From Aureobasidium sp. EXF-3400 (taxonomy: Eukaryota > Ascomycota > Dothideomycetes > Dothideales > Saccotheciaceae): 38,352 bases of DNA. The position numbers and the translations under genes were made by a program. The stretch's first letter is position 1. The number at the start of each line of letters is the position of its first letter. The stretch spans positions 1 through 38,352 of the forward strand of contig SWBL01000413.1 in NCBI GenBank assembly GCA_024195585.1, given 5' to 3'. Positions 1 through 9,601 of the stretch are shown here, piece by piece. Below the pieces are notes generated by a model. The model saw only the letters and a list, made by a program, of their open reading frames with translations, was not told where the DNA came from and did not search any database.

Positions 1-1386
1 GGATATCGTAAGGCCTTTCAAGTTTCAAGTACTGTGGGTACGACCATGCTAGCCCGAGCTAAGAATTCCACCAGCGCCGCTTCATGTGTCAATTTTCGGA
101 GCCATGAGATCAGCTAGCCGGCGCCCTGCTCGCGTGGTAGCAGGGGTTTGATCAACCTTCCCCTTTCCGTGGATAGCGCCGTTGGACCAGCTCAGAGGGG
201 CGGCCACGCTACCTCGTGCGCAATGCTTCAGCAACTATTGTTCATTATTCACCCGTTGCCCACTAACACCGACTGTTGCGAAAAACGGCTACAGCTAATT
301 CTGCTGCTCTCCCACGCACCGCTCCGTGCCTGCCTGTCCGCTCGGCCCTACGCACGTATCTCGCTCGCCTTCCCTGAATGACAGCCTGTTTTCGCCTCGT
401 AAATGCTTCTGGTGCCCTTCCCTTTCGTCGTCTGTCGATCGTGCGAAATCGCTGTTTGTTCCGCCCTCCTGTGCGTCCCATGCCAATGCCCATGCATGTA
501 TCCATCCCTCACTAGATCGTATGGCGTTTTGAGTCATCCGCCACGCCTGCAGCCCGCCTGATTTGCTTGATTCGTGTGAGAAAAAGGTTCCCACATGCAC
601 GTGTCGCTTAGCGTGTTGCAGACAGTCGATCAAAGAATCCTGCCTGTTCGGGGCAGGGATCTTCGTAGAGCTTGCCTGCTTCCCTGGTTTCATGCACTGT
701 GTGCGGTGTGCGTGAGACGGCTTCCACGCCTTTCCTCGATACACTTCTGTGTTGCTGCCAGCCCTGTCTTGTCGTGTACGCAAAGCCACCATCATCAAGA
801 ACCCACCGTTGAGATGACGGCCAAGATGGAGGCGACAGCCTCACGGAAAGACTCCGCTTCGTTACCCTTTCCTATCTTCTACACTGACTCGACAGCCGCA
901 CTAACCTCCCATGTCCCCATACGGTCCGTTCATCTACAGAATGAATTATGGATACGATAGGAAATGCCAGTCGCCCTTGCAGGCGCATAGCAAACGTGTG
1001 GATCTCGATTGACCTAGAGATGGTTCCCAGCGTATGGGTGTACCATGTACCTATGTACTCTGTCCTGGGTGGTTACCTGATCTAGGTGTACCATTCTTTG
1101 CCGAGATCATCAACTGTTGGCAAACGATTTTCCCCTTGCTGGCGGCTTGCCTCGGGCGTCAAAGAGCGTTTTCCACCGTCCGACAGAATTTACACGATCG
1201 TCGTGTATCCCTCCAGCTACTGGCATGACCGCTAGATTCAGGTGGTGCCCTACGCGCCATTCAATATCGCGGGTGCAAGAATAGTATGACGATTTCACAG
1301 GGCGCATCTAAGCTTAGATTTGGTTCCATCCTTCGGTCTAGGGGAATGCTTGTGAGCCTTTTCCCTCCTGCTGGCCGATGAATGGT
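1..1386. other. Gene-poor stretch, no supported gene
   Basis: No reading frame here looks like protein. The longest open frames overlap one another on both strands and have no recognisable motif. The plus strand is pyrimidine-rich around 280-480, as fungal promoter or UTR DNA often is. It may be upstream sequence of a gene beyond the left edge, but nothing in the window proves that. Confidence 0.5.
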
Positions 1387-1833
1387 CTAGTCTGGGCAAC
1401 GCTGTACGTATTCATATGTTGCAACGAAATATACAGAGTTTGAGTAGATCGTGTCCATGTGGCGCTGCCGGTGGGTATAGACCAAAGCGTAAGCGCATTG
1501 CCGAGAGCGTATCAAACGGACCCGAGGCCGACGGCCATCTTGTTGGCAACAGACAAAAATGTGACCAGTCACCAAGCGGTCAGGCTCGGAGCGTGAACGT
1601 GGGGAGAGCTCTGCTCGCTGGGGTGCAGTGAAAACAACCACCCTGGCAGCTCTTTTCCTCTGGGGGCTTATCGAAGCGACAAGTCGACACATGCTGCACT
1701 GCTCTCGGATGCCAGCTATTGTTTCAAATCGCGCAGCTGCAGGATCACGAGCACTAATGCCACGCGATGGGGATAAATCCAGAGAATTGGTTATTCCGTG
1801 AAGATCACACGGTTGACAGGCGGAGATCTGCAT
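1387..1833 (-). CDS. Possible HET-like N-terminal fragment (148 aa)
   Basis: An open frame starts at an ATG at 1833 and runs to 1387. Close to the start it has a CxxC pair (CQPC). About 50 residues later comes a second pair in the context CSMCRLV, preceded by a short helix-like segment RFETIAGIREQ. Many fungal heterokaryon-incompatibility (HET) proteins begin with such a C-x2-C ... CxxCRL arrangement before the HET domain. No HET core is visible after it: the following about 90 residues are Arg/Ser-rich and unrecognised. It is either a truncated relic, the first exon of a gene I cannot complete, or chance. I would not rely on the downstream part of this frame. Confidence 0.22.
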   Translation of the reverse strand: MQISACQPCDLHGITNSLDLSPSRGISARDPAAARFETIAGIREQCSMCRLVASISPQRKRAARVVVFTAPQRAELSPRSRSEPDRLVTGHIFVCCQQDGRRPRVRLIRSRQCAYALVYTHRQRHMDTIYSNSVYFVATYEYVQRCPD

Positions 1834-3523
1834 CTGCAATTTGTCCTTTTCGTCACAAAGAGATCTGAATCTGGCTCCTACACCACAAGCATCAGTCACT
1901 GTGGCTGATTTTTTCCATTCGAAAATGCTGACACCAGCAGGCCAAGGTCCGGATTCTTGCCCTGCTGTACGACCACACTGTCGCAGAAAACTGCCCTATT
2001 CGTGCTAGGTAGGTCATCGGGCAACGCCTAAACATGGCTCCGAGGCAGCTCTGGTGTCTTCTACATAACACTGAAAGTCAAATTCAATGTTTGCTGAGCA
2101 GCAAGCGTTTAAGAAACCGACACTCGACCAATCATCTACCACGCTGCTGAAGCTGCTGCACTCGGAAGCTTTGTCGGCTGAGTTTCTTGACCGACCGTTG
2201 GAAACCAGTCTTTTGCAGCGCTGCATCTCCTTGGAGGTCAATCCGGAAGCTGGGCCGGAAGCGGGTAAGTTAGGATCTCGAGAACGGCTGCTCCGTAAGG
2301 CAAAAGCTCGTTTCCAACCACGATCAGAACCACGTGCAGAAGATTCGCAACTGGGCCCTTCCATTCGCGTTGCTAACATCTCCTCGAGAAACTGCTCCGA
2401 ACAAGCACCGTGCTTTGACCCCAGTTTGAGCCAGCACGTGGACGATAATAGGGAATTGTATGTCTGTCACTGCTTACCGCTAGGGGTCGATCATACTAAG
2501 CACGTTGCTGAGTCGTCTCACTGGTTTACGTCGACCAAAGAGTCATGTCGAGCAAATCCAAACGTGAGCGGCAATCCGAGGTAAGATGAGAAGGGGGTCT
2601 CGAAGAGGCCAAACACGCATGTGGCTTGCATGCGGGAAGCTTTCCCACGTGGCATTCGTGTGGTATGCCTTGGCACAGTTCGTTCGGCGTTTGTCCGCAG
2701 TGCGAGTCGTGATCAACTATGACACGACAGCAAATGGTATGGTATCAAGAGCGTCAATGCGTGGTTGACCGCCTTCCAGTGTGTAGCAACCCCCCGGTCA
2801 CCCTTCGGATTTCATTCGCGGCCATCGCATCCAGAACTGTCGGTGTCGAGAAGTGTTTTTTTTCTCTCTCTCTCACTCTGCGCAAAACTCTAACCATGCA
2901 CTCATGAATCGGAACCGAGCGGTCCGGGCAAACAACGAGCAATACCAAGACTAGGGCAGAAAAGGAAATTGACTAGAACAAGAACCGAAGCCCTTGGAAG
3001 GTACAACAGCAACGCCCGAATATCAAGCCCGCAGCCACTAAAGGACCCAACCACCTTGACATCACCATCCAATATAACTGACATGGAAAGAATTTTTGCT
3101 TCTCGCCTCATCTCGGTCTCGCGAGTTGGCTTCTGTTCTGGAAGGTCTGACGTGAGTCGCAAAAGCTTCCATGCTGGTTCTACGGAGCTTCGAGCGCTCT
3201 TTTTAGAGTTGCAACACGCGAGAATGGAGACGCCATCCGGGGGAGGGCTTCCCAAATTTCCACACATTCTCTCAACATCTGCAGCCACCGTCGTGTTCTG
3301 TGTTTGTCTTGTCAACAAGTTCTGATTCGGCTTCGTGCTTGTCGGTTTGGTTGAAGGCGCTGCAGCTTATGATATTCGTGGTCGTTGGTTCAGCATATTG
3401 GACACGGTCCGAGGGCTTACTTGAAGCTTCCGTTTGAACCGAGACTGGACCTTGGAGATGTAGATGCGGGTTTCGACGGCCTTGTCCAGATTACGGATAT
3501 TCGGACGCTCTACGTCTCATCTA
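1834..3523. other. Gene-poor stretch, only weak ORFs
   Basis: A plus-strand ORF at 2087-2584 (165 codons) and a minus-strand ORF at 2902-3318 (138 codons) are open, but match nothing I recognise and have opposing ORFs of similar length. A minus-strand frame without ATG (about 3492-3276) is also open. No RNA gene was seen. Confidence 0.45.
2856..2874 (+). repeat. T8 run followed by a (CT)n tract
   Basis: Eight T residues (2856-2863) are followed directly by about five and a half CT units (2864-2874). It is a simple pyrimidine tract in non-coding DNA. Confidence 0.8.
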
Positions 3524-3900
3524 TTATGGGCGGTACGGACTCACGGAGTGCCGTGCTGCAGTCATGCACATGAAGCGCTTCATGTCGAGATTGAGAAATC
3601 TTTGGTCAGGGTGCGTGCCCAAACCACTGTTTGTAGGTACGTACGGTAAGAGCAGAGGGTTGTTGCGAATCATGGCTCTCAGACACTCAATTTCTTCTGC
3701 AACCCATTCATTACCTTTCTCCTTTATGCGATCATCCACTTGCTCTGCCGTGTGTCGCGCGTTTGTCGTTTCTGTTGCTCATTCTTTGCGATCATCCCAA
3801 ACTCTCTATCAACCATCACTCGGTGTTTCTCTGCAAAGTCCCGCAATAGCCGTTCTATCCGCTGGCCTGGATCGGCACCAACTTTGCAACCCTCTGCTCA
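3524..3900 (-). pseudogene. Frame-broken helical ORF (gene relic)
   Basis: Two minus-strand frames meet here. Frame 1 is open from 3897 to 3727 and encodes a charged, helix-like segment (for example IERLLRDFAEKH, then VDREFGMIAKN). Frame 2 is open from 3778 to 3524 and continues in the same style (for example QVDDRIKEKGNEWVAEEIE). They overlap by about 50 nt around a CGCGCG run at 3756-3761. Removing one CG unit would give a single open frame of about 123 codons. No start codon, intron signals or partner exons were identified, and I do not recognise the family. A decayed gene is the likeliest reading; an assembly indel or chance are the alternatives. Confidence 0.3.
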
Positions 3901-5451
3901 CGACCCGAGGCTCGGGCCCAAAGAATGGCACGCTTGACGCGCATGCGACTGCCACATGTATGCAATATACAGCCTGGTGAAGCGCATACATACTGCAGAA
4001 ATGCAACCTGCACAATGCAGTGCGGAACGACGTGAGCGCACGCGAGAGACTTGCTTTCCGAGAAACACGACGCAAGCCCAAAACCCCCCATGCATGACGC
4101 GAAGCAGCAAACAGCAGAAAGAACGAAACACGAGATGATGCCGCATAACGGGCAGCATCACTCACCATCATCGAGAGGCAAAAAACAAACAAAAAGATCC
4201 CCCTTGCAAAGTTCTGATCATTTCTTGCTCTATGGACAAGTTCCGCAGCATCGAACGAATTGATCGACAAAAAGACGTGCGAAGGAATCAGAGTGACGAT
4301 TCCATGCTTCCTCCAAACGATTCATGCAACATGCAAAACGGATTGGAACAGCACAGTCGATCATTATCTTGGTGATGATGCCTCCGAAAACCGATAAAGC
4401 ACATCAACCACGAAACAACCACCTTCGACAAAACGCCTCCGCCTGATAACAAGATGCGTGTGCCGAAAAGAAGCAGAAGAACAAAAAAAGAAACACAAAA
4501 GCAGATCTTTCTCGGGGTTTCTCGGGGGCCACGTTTTGTTCCTAAGACGCGCTTTTCTCGAAAGCGCAACAGGGATCTTCGTTCTCTTGCAGAACATGTC
4601 TTTGCTCATCATCCATGAAGCAAAGACCATGAATCGTGACTACTACAAAAACATGAAGCTGAGTCTGAGTTGCTTATCAGTGGGTCGTTTTTAGCCGGAA
4701 ATGCTTTATCCGGGCGGTGAGCTGGACTTCAGACCGTTCTTTGCATTGATGGGTGGGCCACTGACTACACCCACCAATAACGTGGTTGCATTCCTGCATT
4801 CGTTTCGGATATATTGCATTGCTCAATCGCCGCAGGCAAAGAAGGTGAGTGATGCGTGTGTGTGTTGATCAATAATCCACACGACCAAAGTAATTCCCGA
4901 GGTTAGTTGTTCTTGGTGCCTTCTTCTGCTTATGATCCTCTCGCTTCATGAATCATGGTTGTCATCCATGTCTATCACTTTCTCTCTTGCAACATGGGTC
5001 TGCAATAAGCGGTGAAACAGAAGAAAGGTCACGAGAACACTATCAAAGACTCGTGTGTAGTTGATAAGGGTTGATACTGCATAGACCTTCCTTACTGAGC
5101 CAGAAGGGCTGTTTCTAAACAAGGTAAAGTGATAGTATAGGCAGGGATATTACTATATCTCGTCTCGTACAAACGAAGCTCTTGCGTGTGGGGCCATACC
5201 AACTTTGGTTGCCGCTGTCAGAAGCTTATATCAACTGCCGTCGGTCGGTTGGATGATTGATAGGGCTTTGTTGTTGTTACATCTGGCGAGCGGGTAATCT
5301 GTATGATTCGCTGTGGTATATCACATGAGCGTCGTCAGATACAAGCGATGTCAGGAGATTCATCATCGTAGACGGCATTCATTGATTCTCTTCAGACCAA
5401 GATTAGTGAGCACTTTCGGACAGCAGAGCGAGAATCGATTCCACTGACTGC

Positions 5452-5465
5452 TCTCACCGGTGAGA
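5452..5465. repeat. 14-bp perfect palindrome TCTCACCGGTGAGA
   Basis: The 14 bases read the same on both strands, centred between 5458 and 5459. It lies in gene-poor DNA about 770 bp downstream of the PEP12 stop. It could be a dimeric transcription-factor site or chance. Confidence 0.6.
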
Positions 5466-5840
5466 AAAGCCACGAACAAAGCCCTGATAGAACGGACTAT
5501 ATCCCACACGAGATAGCCCTTATATCCAAGCTCAACCACCAAACCATAAACACTGCTTATTGGAGTATGCAGTCGGCATCTTCAACTAGCCTCATAACCT
5601 GGCATGAACCGCGAAACAGCCGTGAGTTGCAAAAACCACAAGCCATAAGTGCCGAGGCAGTTGATCCATGTTCTCAACTTCGCATACAATTACTCCGCTG
5701 TGCCGTGAATCAAACAGTGCAGCAAGACTGTTACATCGTGTGGTGGGTTTGCGTACGGCCGAAGATATACACGTTATACTTCAAAGCTAGCAAAAGGCCA
5801 CGTGCGTTTCCGCATGAACGAACAGGTTTTGAACCGTTTT

Positions 5841-5854
5841 GCGGTTTGCGGTTT
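5841..5854 (+). repeat. Two tandem GCGGTTT heptamers
   Basis: GCGGTTT occurs twice in direct tandem, with a partial copy (GTTTT) before it. It is a short local duplication and is not a telomere repeat. Confidence 0.6.
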
Positions 5855-6237
5855 GGAGTCAAAAACCCATGTGGGATACGATATTACGCCGGATCGGATT
5901 TGAGAATGCGTTCTTACTTGCTGCTTCGTGTGGAGGTCAGAGTTTGTGGTCGAGGAAATCTCGCAGATCATTGCGGTTTGTGTGCTCGCGACGACCATTT
6001 CCTCAAAGCAGCAGGAGTTTGGGAATACGAGAAGCGTAGACCGTAGGCAATGGAAGAGAACAATCGGCTGTGGGAATAGATTGCGATGTTGTGATTGTAT
6101 ATACAGTTGACCAAAAAAACAAGAAAAAGGAGGAGGGGTATAATAGAGATGCGGTGAGGATTACGCAAAGGAAAAGGGCGGGCGGTCAGAGAGGTAGAAC
6201 AAGGAGGAAAGGGAAGGTCTAATGCGCGACAGCAGAT

Positions 6238-7164
6238 CTAACCAGAAACAGCAGCAACAATGACGACGGTCAGAATGACAGCCAGGATCAACAACAGACA
6301 GCACATCTTGTTCCTGGCGTTCTTCTGGTGTCTGCTGGCTGTGCGTAATTCGCGGTCGGCGCCCTGAGTATCATCTCTGGTGCTGGTGACATTGTTAGAG
6401 ATAATGTCGAGCTGACCGCCTTGATCATGGACCATATGAGCGACATCCCTGAACAGCTCGTTGAGTTCGCCGACGGATTGTTCGATGTTGCGGATTTCGG
6501 CCTCACGCTCAACGATCAAGGATTCTTGGAAGTCGACATCAGACTGATCTGCTAGGCGAAGCTGTTCTTGTTGCTGCTGCTGTTGTAGTTGCTGTTGCGA
6601 GCGCTCGACGGTTGGCGAGCCGGACTCCTCGAGAGCGGTACGGGCAGCTGTGGCTGAAGCGCGTTGCTTCTCGAGAGCAGTTCGTTGCAAAGATTGGAAC
6701 TCGGTCAGGGAAGCCTTGAATTCCTGGTTCAATTTCCCTTGGGTGTACTTTTGGGCGGGCTGTGATTGTGTTAGTGGGACGACAGATATTCTTAGGATGC
6801 AATTTCCATACGCCTAAGTCGTGCCATGCCTGGACCTTCTTCAAGCCATCGCCAATGTCCTTGAAGCTTGCCGAGGTCTCTTCGAGCAGGTCCTGGACTC
6901 GCTCGCGCACGCGATCCGTTTCGCGCTTGGTGCCGAGTAGAGCGACCTGGCTGGACAGACGCGAGATATTTGCAGTAAGGGAGAAGAGGCGATCGGAAAG
7001 GTCGGTGGTGAAGGAGTTGAACTCAGGATCATCTTGGTACTCGGGGTCGTCGGAGCGGCGCCATGTGGTGGGCTGGGCTATGCGCGTGTTAGTGTGGACA
7101 CGCGAGCGGGAGATGGGCAGGGCTCCGTCTTGCCTTCGAGGTTGGGCGAGTCCTGGAACGACAT
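6238..7164 (-). CDS. PEP12: Endosomal t-SNARE (syntaxin) Pep12, 272 aa
   Basis: Qa-SNARE for fusion of Golgi-derived vesicles with late endosome and vacuole. Exons: 7134-7164, 6812-7077, 6238-6759. Intron 2 (6760-6811, 52 nt) is GT-AG. Intron 1 (7078-7133, 56 nt) begins with GCAAG, so it is a GC-AG intron; it joins MSFQDSPNLE to AQPTTW in phase 1. The N-terminal syntaxin helices (about residues 28-150) contain the conserved LLGTKR and RVRERVQDLLEET. A Gln-rich linker follows (about 154-165). The SNARE motif is at about 174-236, with the ionic-layer Gln at about 212 (HDQGGQLD). A C-terminal membrane anchor (about 251-271) follows two cysteines that might be acylated. Fungal Pep12 proteins have a similar length and the same MSF start. 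NDC1 is divergent, 227 bp away. Confidence 0.92.
7078..7133 (-). other. GC-AG intron in PEP12
   Basis: On the minus strand the intron starts GCAAGA and ends CGCATAG, with a CTAAC branch-point match 15-19 nt before its 3' end. The only GT in this region would leave a 24-nt intron, which is too short to splice. Phase and the resulting protein sequence both fit the GC donor. Confidence 0.75.
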
Positions 7165-7391
7165 GGCTGTCTATATGAGAATGAGTATAGCGACAGTGGT
7201 TGGTGCCTGGAAGTGTTGCACGTCGGGATGCGAAATGCGGAGAGAGTTGAGGAAGGCGCGACCAAGGTGACGTCGGGAGCGAAACGGTCTTTGCTTGGCG
7301 GCATGTGCAGCTTCTCTTTTGTGTTTTGTCTGGCAAGAGCTACCATCAACAAAGTACAATTCAGCTTCCTACCGCGTTGGTGTGGTCTGCC
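7165..7391. promoter_or_regulatory. Divergent PEP12/NDC1 promoter
   Basis: The two start codons lie 227 bp apart and point outward, so both promoters and 5' UTRs must fit here. No clear TATA box was seen. Confidence 0.6.
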
Positions 7392-9317
7392 ATGAACACC
7401 CCGGCCCCTGTCAAGGCGGTGCCCTTGGCTCGTCCATACCGTGACTTCCTGACTCCATCCTTGCATAGAAGATTCACCAGTGCTGGTTTTGTCGGTCTTG
7501 CAGCATGCTGGCTCATCTCTATTCCCTTGGCTAGTCCTGGCCTGTTCTGGTCCTGGTTCCCGCTTGGTCCTGCCGGTGTCCGCACTCTGTTCCTCTTCAT
7601 TTCGTCGCTCTCCATCTTCGTCCTCCGAGTTGCTCAACTACACTTTGGCCCGCGAACCTCCATCTCGACCTTTGAGTCTTTCTGGAACTACCTTGTGTCC
7701 AAGAACACCATCCTTACCTGCTTCTGGTACACTCTCTCAGCCTTCCTCTATGCAGAACTCTACATTTTCTCTACCGCCAAAGACGCCAATCTTGCATCCA
7801 TCGACCCTGGCAGGTACGTTGTCCACGTCTAGCTCCTTCTTTGCTCATCCTGACCTGACTCTTGTAGATCTTACGAACGTCCCAAGTTAAACGAGCGCCC
7901 CATCCTTCTCCGCTCCCAGTTCTTGTTCCTCGCTTTGGCCCAGTCTGCCATTCATCTCTACAAAGACTACGACTTGATCCGTCTGCCGCAAACCCCGGCC
8001 AAGACCCCGCCGCTCATGCAGTTGAAGGACGAGATTAAGAATATCGTCGCACACACCGCCAAGCTGGTCAGTCTCACCTGCCTGTTCGGTCCCTTCTTCT
8101 ACTTTGCTATCTGGAGGAACCTCGCCTGGTCCTTGACTTTCAAGATTGGCCGTACTCTCTTCTTCCTGCCCAAGTCCACAAGACCTGCAGGCCTTACCGA
8201 TCCCTTCTCTCTCATCGCACGCTTCCTCTGGTCTTCGATGCTTCTGGTTGCCTTGTGGGAGTTGTCCAACCGTGCCTTTACCATCTACATTGCTCAAGAA
8301 CCTGTCAAGAAGGACAAGCCTCTGACCGCCGACTCGAAAGATCCTAATGGTAGTTTACTTGCCGGCTTAAAGGCAAAGAAAGAGATCCCCAAAACCATGG
8401 CCTTCTGGGAACTCGCCATGATCACCAGAAAATTCGAGGAACGTAGAAAGACTCTGTTCACCGAACTTGACAGGAAGGGTGGATCTACCTGGTCTCAAGT
8501 CTCCGGCACTTGTTTGATCGAGATCCAATCCGTCATCCAGCGTATCCAGGACTCGCAAGGAGCCGTTCCCAACGCACCTGAACAGCCTCCTCAGCCAATT
8601 CAGACACTTCCGAAAATCTCATCGCGCCCTGTCAGAGAGGACGCCATATTTATGGCACCACCGCCACCCTCAACTGGCCTGCAAGCCTTCGAAACTTCTG
8701 TCGGCTTGGTCGCCAGATCCTACGGCCAGTCTCATGGCTCCACAAACCCTGTCAGCCCGCGAGCTCAGAAACTGCTCGAGTATGGTGCTGATCGCATCTT
8801 GACCAAGGAGCAGCAGGAACAGCTTGGTCGCGCTGGTATGGTCAACAATGCCAACGGCCTGATCTCTTGGTTCATCAAAACGCCAATCGGCATGCCATTC
8901 CGTCAATCCTTCGCCCGTCGTGTCAACGCAGTTGTCTTTGGCGTCCCTTTCAGCACTGGCGCCATCATCACCAATGCTGTTCAAGCTGTCTGTGGCCTTG
9001 CAGTCGCCAGTTTGAAAGAAGATAATCTCGGTCAAGTGCAGAAAGACATTTCAACTATCGTGCGCACCCTGATCATCACAACACAACAAATTCAAATCTT
9101 CGTCCGAAACCTACCACCACACTGGACAGACGTGGACTTTGACGGCAACCGTCAAGTTCCTGAAGTTGAAGAGTTGCTGAAGGTTTTGCGTGATGGCCTG
9201 CACGAGATTGTCGTCACTTTTGGCGAATATGCTACTAATCTTGGCCTTTCAAGAGACGAGATGATGATTGCTAGAGAACTAGCCGGCAGAGGTCCCGAGA
9301 TGGAGTCTGTCAAATAG
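7392..9317 (+). CDS. NDC1: Nuclear pore membrane protein Ndc1, 623 aa
   Basis: Ndc1 is an integral membrane nucleoporin of the nuclear envelope. In yeast it also serves spindle pole body insertion. Exons: 7392-7813 and 7868-9317; the single intron (54 nt) is in phase 2 and joins DPG to RSYERPKLNERP. The N-terminal half has six hydrophobic segments (about residues 32-50, 62-82, 108-126, 155-172, 201-217 and 248-268), matching the six-span Ndc1 membrane domain. The C-terminal half is soluble, with a Pro-rich linker near residues 390-430 and helices to the end. Length and two-part layout agree with fungal Ndc1. The identification rests on this architecture and general sequence character, since the family has no short signature motif. 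It is convergent with the zinc-finger gene. Confidence 0.86.
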
Positions 9318-9601
9318 ATGGCCTGATGTCCATGTTTCTTCATACCAAAAAACATTCTAAATTATAAATTCAAAAAAGTTCAAACATCTGCAAAGCCTGT
9401 CCAAGAATTGAACTTCGCTCGTGTCCATGACTACGTATACTAATGTATCCTGGCTCTCGAACGGCAGGCTCGTTCTAGCAGTATGTCACAGAATGAGCTC
9501 TTTCTACTTGGTGTTTGTGAATAGTGTTGTTCGTCCGTCGCTCAGAGGTGTAGAAGGAAGAGGTTTCGAGCATACAGAGGGGTATCTAAGATAAAACTTG
9601 A

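Larger units (their letters stand above)
3901..6237. other. Gene-poor stretch between relic ORF and PEP12
   Basis: No gene is supported. Open frames on both strands (for example minus 4270-3809 and plus 5567-6046) have no motif and non-protein-like composition. A 57-codon plus-strand frame begins with ATG at 4700 and has a GTGAGT donor-like site after it, but no second exon was found. The final part, 6050-6237, is the purine-rich 3' flank of PEP12. Confidence 0.45.

Noticed and set aside
123..146. Hairpin CCCTGCT / AGCAGGG with an 8-nt loop
   Set aside because: A seven-base stem is common by chance and has no meaning as a terminator in a fungus.
2087..2584. Plus-strand ORF of 165 aa
   Set aside because: No recognisable domain, ordinary ORF length for the region, and a sizeable opposing ORF; not enough to call a gene.
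3809..4270. Minus-strand ORF of 153 aa
   Set aside because: It conflicts with the better helical frame at 3762-3897 and has no protein-like pattern.
6569..6600. CTG/TTG repeat as a microsatellite
   Set aside because: It encodes the Gln-rich linker of PEP12 with mixed CAG and CAA codons; it is short and needs no separate explanation.
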